Assembly: GCF_007565055.1 (NCBI RefSeq)
Contig: NC_044557.1
Coordinates: forward strand, 73,232,595-73,296,594
From: Rhinopithecus roxellana
Taxonomy: Eukaryota; Chordata; Mammalia; Primates; Cercopithecidae
Reading direction: 5' to 3'
Length of the DNA: 64,000 nt
The position numbers and the translations under genes were made by a program. A model generated the notes under the pieces. That model had not been told where the DNA came from and made no database searches. It saw only the letters and a program-made list of their open reading frames with translations. Shown one piece after another: positions 57,231 through 64,000 of this stretch. How positions within the stretch are numbered: the first letter of the stretch is position 1; every line of letters begins with the position of its first letter.

Positions 57231-59534
57231 AAAAGAAATAAGGATGATCATGGTTGCAGATTAATTTTAAGTAACGAGGAAGAAAGTTGTGAGTTTAGCA
57301 AGCTGGGCTCTATTTTTTTAGTGAGGTAGAATGGAAAGTCATTGATTGAGAATGAGGATAATGGCAAGGAGAAAAGGCATGGCTGTTAATTGTGGGAAAT
57401 GGGAGAAGTAGGGATGGGTAGACTGCTAACAAATTAAGTTTCATTCATTTAAAAAAAGTGAATTGGTATGGTAGTAAATTACAGCTGATCTGAATTTCTT
57501 TGTGACATCTAAACACTTTCCAGTAAGCCTGTTCTGGGACTCATTCCCAATAAACCATATTTAGAGGAGCCATTTTATTAGCCAGTAGCTAGCTGGCATG
57601 GTCCTCAAGGTTGTTTCCTTTGCTGTTGCAGCCAGTGACACACCCATAACAGGTATGATCTCATATTTAACACTCTATTCCCCTTCATTGAAGCAAGGAT
57701 CTTATAATTAAAGGCCAGACTGAATCATATTGGATGCATATCCACAGGGCAGGGATTTCTTCATTTGCCAAAAAATCCCATCTAAAGCCCTAATTCCCAA
57801 TCAATAGAAGCCAAGTGTCTCAGTACATCCCTTATTCAAAAACATGTGAACAAGGCCGACTTATGAGTAATAGCTCTGTCCTCACAATCTTAAACCAGGT
57901 CTTTCCTTTATCAGCATTCCCTGATGATATGTCTTATGTTCGCAATCCACTTTTTTCCTTCCCCTCAAGTATCTTGGCTGTTTCCACTTTATCTTTAAAG
58001 AATTCTAGAAACACATTTAGAAGCAATTCAATTAGCCTTGTGACAAAAGCAGCACACTCCATTTTGCGCACAGTTCTTGACTTTACTTTGCTACTGCCTT
58101 AACCTCAAAGGAATGTGATAGTGTGAGGTACAAATGCTCTTAATAAACAGGATCGATCAAGGGTGCTTGACTCTTCTTTTCATGTGCAAGTATACTGAGT
58201 TTTTTGTGCCTCACCAAAACCATCAAGAGTACTAATGGCAAAAGCCAGAAAGGCTTTCTCTATCAATCTACCACTCTTCATACTTGAGCATCATGCAGAA
58301 TGTTTGGTTGTTCCTTAGGGGAGCTCTCCCAACTCAAGAAGCCTGTGTCAGCCACTCAAAATGCAATGCAAACCCAAAATTGAGACAGGTGGGAAACTGC
58401 CTGATCATGGCTTTTAAGTTAATGAATAACAGTTTCTGTCGCTGGCTCCTCCTCAACTCCATCCACTTCCTCAGGATAATCAAACGGGAAAGGTTATTAA
58501 ATCACACCAGGCACATTGTTCCCATCATTAACATGTTTTAAATCAGACCAATGCCCATGCATATACCACAAGTAGAGAAAACAATCTTGATTTTTTTTTA
58601 AAAAAAGCATGAACACTGAGGGACCAAAAGAAAGAAAATTCATGTTCTTATATGCCTTGTTAGTCAAAAAACAGAAACTTCTGGGTTGTGATGAAATGAA
58701 TTATCAACTCAAATAATGCTTAGTGCTCATTAAAAAGATCTTGGTAGCCTTTAAGGAAGGTAGACTAAATTTTTGCAAATTGATTCCTACATGTAAGCCC
58801 ACTGCTAGGTAGCCCACTATGTTTAAAGCATTACAGTAGAAAATTATTACTGTCAGAATTCTACATATTCAGTAAGATCATGTTTCTTCTTCAGCTAAAG
58901 TGACCAAACACAATTCCAAAAATTAATGCTAGAGAGTCAAGTTGCTTAGTAACACTGAGCAATATAAAATATTCTTTCAAAAGCATAAATGTATCATAAA
59001 GACAACTTGAAAAATGATGATTAGCAAGGACAAAATTCACAAAACCATTTTTCCCAAAGAGAAATAGAAATGTCTACGTTCAGAAGTAAAACATCTCGGT
59101 AAACTGTTATGTAGTACTGCTAGGAGAAATGCTACGCACAAAAGCCTTTGGAATGAGTAGTGATTTCCTTGTATACTGGCCAAGAGATGGGGTATTTATT
59201 TTTATATTTATTGCCATGTTACAGTCATTATGGAAGATTTGGATGTATTGTATTTTAATATAATACCTTGTAAATTTACATATTACAAATTTGTTGTTGT
59301 CAACATTTCACCCCAAAACCCTGAAGAACAGGACATTGTCCAGTCAGTAGCAGAGGTATATCCCAATACAAATTCTAAAGATGAGGCAACATTGCAGACT
59401 CTCCAGAAAGCATGGAGAGTTTTGAAAATCCCCTCAAGTGATTTCTACAACCCTCACAAAACTTCCCCACCCCAGTTCAAGAACCACTGTTTAAATATTC
59501 TAGCTTAAATTCTTCAGTTAATAGCACATTTGGT
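57231..59534. other. Intron sequence, mostly unique
   Basis: No exon found. A 95-codon frame at 57815-58102 and a 92-codon frame at 59230-59508 have no recognisable homologue. 59430-59490 resembles a MER5-type end (CAGTTCAAGAACCACTG). Confidence 0.4.
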
Positions 59535-59665
59535 AACTGAGCACCAGGACTCATGCCTGTAATCCCAGCTACTTGGAAAGCTGAGGTGGGAGGGAGGATC
59601 GCTTGAGCCCAGGAGTTCAAGAGCAGCCTGAGCAACATAGAAATACCCCATCTCTTGAATAAATA
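59535..59665 (+). mobile_element. Alu fragment (left-arm only)
   Basis: GACTCATGCCTGTAATCCCA to CCCATCTCTTGAATAAATA; only the left arm is present. Confidence 0.82.
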
Positions 59666-59789
59666 TATTTAATGCAACAGATTACATGTCTGATTATCTT
59701 TCTAACAATATAATCCAGAAAATAATCTGTCCCATTTGCATATGTGTCCATCTTTAGTTAACCTTTATAATAGATAATATTGCTGAGCT

Positions 59790-60260
59790 GTTATATGTGC
59801 CAGGCATGGTGGTGCTAAGGGATTTTCACACATCGTCTCATTTGTATCTATGACATAAGTGTAATTTATACTGTGATTTTTAAATATGAGTGCTATAAGA
59901 TTTAGTGATATTAAGCTCATGGTCACCCATTCAAAAAATGGAAAAGCAAAAAGTCTAATTCCTAGAATCTAATCCAAAGTCTTTGATGGCAACACTATTC
60001 TCTGCTTCCTCACACACTTGCCCATGGTACAAACATCACAGAAATGAGGTGCAGAGATAGAGGATATATCTGCCCAAGAAAAAGGGAACATTATATTATA
60101 TGTGTGAAAATTAAATTCATTCATTCGTTCCACAAAAATATGTTGAATACTTACACATTTCTGAATCCCGAGCACTCTTTTAGACCTTGGGAACACAGCA
60201 ATGAACAAATATGACAAACATCCCTGTTGCATGGAGCTTTCTAAGGAGAAACGGGGAAAC
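59790..60260. repeat. Diverged MIR- and L2-like pieces
   Basis: 59790-59920 has reverse MIR motifs (ATGTGCCAGGCATGGTGG, CATCGTCTCATTTG). 60115-60260 has TGTTGAATACTTACACATTT and GGGAACACAGCAATGAACAA, old-repeat motifs. Confidence 0.5.
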
Positions 60261-60855
60261 AGAGAATAAAAAACAAATGCTCATATTATATCAGCTTATG
60301 ACCTGTCTGATGGTGGAGAAAAATCAAGCAAATAAGGGAAATAATTAAATGCTGAAATGAGATGGGTCTAATTTAAATAGGGCAGTCAGAGATATTAAAT
60401 AAACAGCCCATTTTCAGAGCATGTTGTTGTACTGAATCCATATTCAGGCACTGGTGAATGTCATTTATACATCAATACCTGAAACTTAAACATTAAAACC
60501 TGAGTCTTTCCCACTGATGCAATGTTAAGACACCAGGCTGGCCTACATAAGTCATTTGGCTTCTATGTGCAAGAAATATAGCATTAGTGATACTATTTAA
60601 TTATATTTTAGAATACTTATTCTAAAAGAAAAAAAATTCTACATTCTAATTCAAAACTGCAACAACATTTTCCAGTGGTGGAATAAGAACCTTTCAATAG
60701 GTCAGTAATTAAGAGAAGTCTGTGATAGATGTTCCTTTATTCAAATAGGTCTTAGCTCTCTTCATTTTTGTAAGAGAAAGTATGGCAATCTCTACCCAGT
60801 CTTTCTCACTGGGAATAAGAAATAGTTACCTTTATAGGGACAGGACTGAATAAGA
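60261..60855. other. Intron sequence, nothing recognised
   Basis: AT-rich, no repeat or gene called. Confidence 0.4.
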
Positions 60856-60859
60856 GACG

Positions 60860-61030
60860 CTTCTGCCTGGTTCAAATCTCATTTTACCATTTGTAAGTGG
60901 TGTATGAGTTTCTTCATTTGTAAAATGAAGATAATAGTATTTTCCTTGTAGTGTTATTGTGTAGATTAAATGAGTTAATATATATGAAATACTTAGAACG
61001 GAACTTGGTGCATAGGTAAATAATGGATGT
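60860..61030 (+). mobile_element. MIR SINE
   Basis: Forward MIR: GTTTCTTCATTTGTAAAATG, AGATTAAATGAGTTAATATA, GAACTTGGTGCATAGG. Confidence 0.85.
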
Positions 61031-61064
61031 TTTCTATTATTAGTTTCAAAAATAGTTTTACTTT

Positions 61065-61245
61065 TCTCAAATGTGCTATGTTGTCAGCACTAGCATAAGC
61101 ACTTACCACATTTATTCACACAGCAACCCTGTGAGGCACATGAAAATTTCTGTCACCATTTTACTGAAGAAAAAACTGAAACTCCCAAACAGTAATGGGC
61201 CCAAGGCCTAACAACTGGTGAGTGCTGGAACCAGGACACCCAGAG
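61065..61245 (-). mobile_element. MIR SINE, facing the previous one
   Basis: Reverse MIR: CAGCAACCCTGTGAGGCAC, CACCATTTTACTGAAGAAAA, GTGAGTGCTGGAACCAGGA. Confidence 0.82.
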
Positions 61246-61709
61246 GGACTGCCATAAAAAAGGAGAGTCTTTTATATTGGCAAATTAAGACAGTCTGATA
61301 CAAAATCCAAGGGACTGGCTTGCTATGGGCCCAGAGGGCCAACTACCATCAATTTGCACATGTATCTTCTCCAAGAGGTTTCTGCATGGGTTTCTACACT
61401 ACATTTGATTTAACCATGCATGAGAGTACATATCTTCTGGAAAAGAGCTCTCATGATCATTAAAAGTATAATGATACCATGATTCTTTTAGGTGTTGGTA
61501 GAGAGACAATGCAAATTATGATTCTGTCATAAGAGAAATAAAATTCTAAATCAAAACTTTGGTTCACAAGCTAAGAGCCAGCATAATATGGTTCATATTA
61601 CTTATTGGCTATGTTGATAATTAAGAATTTGAAAAAAGCCATAAATATCAACAGTAGTTTGAAACAGATGATATGCATTTGTCTGTTGTATTAAAAGTGT
61701 TCAACTACT
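61246..61709. other. Intron sequence, nothing recognised
   Basis: No gene or confident repeat. Confidence 0.4.
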
Positions 61710-61945
61710 CCACTCGTTGGTAAACTGCGATCATGGGGCAAAAGCAGTTCTACTGCTTGTTTTCCCAATTAAATTTTTAGTAGAACTTAAAAAGCCATGC
61801 CTGTTGCCTTATTTATTGACCATGGCTGCTTTCTCACTACACTGGCAAAGCTAAGTAGTTGTGACAGAGATTGTATGGCCCACAAAGGCTAAAATATTTA
61901 CTATCTAGCCCTTTACAGTAAAAGCTTGCTGACTTCTGAGCCATT
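61710..61945 (+). mobile_element. hAT-like DNA transposon fragment, second copy
   Basis: GACAGAGATTGTATGGCCCA, AAATATTTACTATCTAGCCC and AAAAGCTTGCTGACTTCTG, the same family as 10505-10775. Confidence 0.6.
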
Positions 61946-63090
61946 CCTACTTAAGAATTTTTTTTGTGAAAATAATTATATACTTAGTACATGTACTGGT
62001 GTTTGATAATTGCTTAATAATTATAAATACACATTAAATAAATATGTTTGCATTGCACAAAATTGTCAAATACAGGAAAGATCAAGCTTATCACAGGCAG
62101 CCTAAACTAGCAGCTAATTCATCCCCTGCTTTCATTTTAACTCTTTATCTCCTAAAAAAATAAAAATGCTTTCTGTGTTATGTTAGAGCCTGCTTATTTC
62201 AACAGGACCTAAAAATACCAATTTATAATCTAAAGATGCAGAATGGCATCATGAGAAATAGCCTTCTACAACTTCATGAGTGAAGGAGGAGCAACAAAAG
62301 ATTGAATGCAACAGCTGACAGATAGAACAGAGCAAGAATACCTGTCAAAGTGAGCTTTGTATCTTTTGGAGGCAAATCCCATTTTAGGTTGGTATATATT
62401 AACATAGTGCCGATCAATATTCAGTAATAGGAAATGAACTTAGCATAAATCATATTGAGTTAGCATTCCCTCAGCTCTTTATTTTTCCTAAGTTCTTCAT
62501 AACAGTATAGCCAGTAATTCTTTATTTCTACGGAATAACAGACTGTTCCCCGAAAAAATTTTCTTCACTGTAATTGCACTCTGATCTATCAATCATGTCC
62601 TTTTCTGAGAAGGAATCTTTACACATTGATTCTAATTTTTAAATGCAAGTATTTTTGATGCCAAACTTGTTTTAAAAGTTAGAGATAAAAATATGCAATA
62701 CATATCCTGCCCTCTTATATACCGGGAAAGAAACCAGACACAATATAATAATGACATTTGTGATTAGAAATGGAAATGTCAAATGGCAACATGGAACTCC
62801 ACAGAGGCAGAAGCATTTAGACTAGCATTCATGAACTGTTTTTCTCATTTGCTTATTCATTCATTCATTTCCTGAATGTTTATTGCACCTACTAAGTGCC
62901 AGAGCCTCATGTTGCCCCTTGAGTGGCAACCCTCAAGGAGGCATCATTCTATGGAATAATGAGACAATATATAAGTAAACCAGTGAAGGAACAGGATCCT
63001 TTCAGGTTGTGAATATTAGCACAAATGAATACACAGGGAGACATGAGGGAAAGTAACTTGAAGAAGGATCAATATTTACCACTCTCCAGA
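61946..63090. other. Intron sequence, mostly unique
   Basis: AT-rich. 62850-62905 has an L2/MIR-type motif (TTATTGCACCTACTAAGTGC). No exon. Confidence 0.4.
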
Positions 63091-63094
63091 ATTA

Positions 63095-63245
63095 TTAATG
63101 TCTCAGAATCTGTTTTTCTTCATTTTTATAATAAAGAGACTAGAATACCTGCCTAATACTATAAAAATTAAATAATTCAATAAAGTCCCTGGTTCTATGT
63201 TTAAAATATAAAGTGTTCAATAGGATATTATTATTATTATTATTT
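63095..63245 (+). mobile_element. MIR fragment ending in (ATT)n
   Basis: TCTGTTTTTCTTCATTTTTA, AAAGTGTTCAATAGG, then an ATT microsatellite (about 63225-63246). Confidence 0.65.
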
Positions 63246-63339
63246 ATTATCAAAGCCTTCATCTGTCATTTGGTTAAATACTACACATTTACCTAGTGAT
63301 GGGAAATCTCATCCCCTTAAATTATAGAAAATTAGCTGT

Positions 63340-63530
63340 ATTTTATTGAGAACCATACCCTATGCTGGTGCATTACCTAAACTACCTCATTTATTCTTCA
63401 TATCTCTTTGTATTTCTCAGACGTATATACTGAGGCTTACAAGGGTGAAATATCTTGTCTGGTGCCATACAGATAGTAAGTGGCAGAACTAGACTTAGAT
63501 TCCAGCTAGGTCTGCCTCCATAGCCTGTTT
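63340..63530 (-). mobile_element. MIR SINE
   Basis: Reverse MIR: CAGATAGTAAGTGGCAGAAC, TTAGATTCCAGCTAGGTCTG. Confidence 0.75.
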
Positions 63531-63814
63531 GCTTCATTACTATACTGATACTACAAACCAACTCTGACCGTATCATCCAAAAGAGACTCTGATGCAGTAG
63601 TAATCTGTGTTGAATGGTTGGAACTCATAGCCAGGGCCAGCATGGTTTGTGGGTTCAAATCATGTTTTTAGTCAAGTAGTGAAGCAGCAGATAAGTGCAA
63701 AGAAACTCCATTCAGTCTGTTAGGTTAACACAGAGTGGTAAAGCTGGCACCTCTTATCAAGGATGCAGATTTCAAGACAAGATAAAGAATATAACAGTCC
63801 CTTATATTAGAAAG

Positions 63815-63960
63815 GTATAGCACATATTACAATGTGTTTTTATGAATCCTCATTCATATATTTTCACACATGAAATGCAGAGGTTAAGGCTCAAAAATCT
63901 TTGAGTAGCAATGGTTTGTAAAGCTGAAGTTTAAAACCAAGGCTTCTGATTTTGAATACT
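63815..63960 (-). mobile_element. Diverged MIR-like fragment
   Basis: TATGAATCCTCATTCATATA, ACATGAAATGCAGAGGTTAA, AAACCAAGGCTTCTGA in reverse-MIR order. Confidence 0.5.
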
Positions 63961-64000
63961 ATGTTTAATTCATCAGAAAGCTGAAATCAGTGGAAAACGT

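Larger units (their letters stand above)
42898..64000 (+). other. TRHR: TRHR intron 2, 5' part (continues beyond the window)
   Basis: It starts GTAAGC directly after codon 263. No reading frame resembling TM6-TM7 of the receptor was found up to the window end, so the intron is at least 21.1 kb here. I recall the human intron being some tens of kilobases long, which fits. It is filled with Alu, MIR, L2 and other old repeats, listed separately. Unspliced reading would add 28 residues and stop at 42982-42984. Confidence 0.85.

Overview
This is primate nuclear DNA, most likely from an Old World monkey. It is AT-rich and dense in Alu, L1, L2, MIR, MaLR/ERV and hAT-type repeats. The youngest-looking Alu (4486-4792) carries changes I associate with the cercopithecid AluYR subfamily. 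The only host gene recognised is TRHR, the thyrotropin-releasing hormone receptor, read on the + strand. Its main coding exon (42109-42897) encodes residues 1-263. It ends at a clean splice donor, so the last two transmembrane helices and the C-terminal tail lie beyond the window.

Layout. 1-32880 is intergenic DNA upstream of TRHR: Alus, MIRs, an older L1 split by an Alu (6395-8110), MaLR LTRs, ERV LTR-like segments and a hAT-like copy. Within it, 14882-16324 is repeated almost exactly at 23961-25403, and the first copy runs straight into a 100-base N gap. This looks more like an assembly artefact than biology. 32882-39054 is a near-full-length L1PA-type LINE-1 with an open ORF1 and an ORF2 broken by one stop and four frameshifts. 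39055-41150 is the proximal upstream region of TRHR.

TRHR proper: a simple-repeat and CTG-rich tract (41153-41292), a 5' non-coding exon ending at 41475, a 545-base intron (41476-42020), then exon 2 (42021-42897). The leader contains short upstream ORFs, one of which crosses the exon 1/exon 2 junction. 42898-64000 is the start of intron 2. It contains Alus, MIRs, two long L2 stretches, several pieces of one ancient repeat I cannot name, a 38-bp-arm hairpin and a 65-bp tandem duplication. Exon 3 was not found.

I found no operon, CRISPR array, structural RNA gene or new molecular system. The observations most worth a second look are the duplicated block at the gap, the upstream ORFs in the TRHR leader, the two hairpins and a CpG-rich pocket at 9.6-9.76 kb. 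Repeat family names come from recognising consensus motifs by eye, and their boundaries are approximate.
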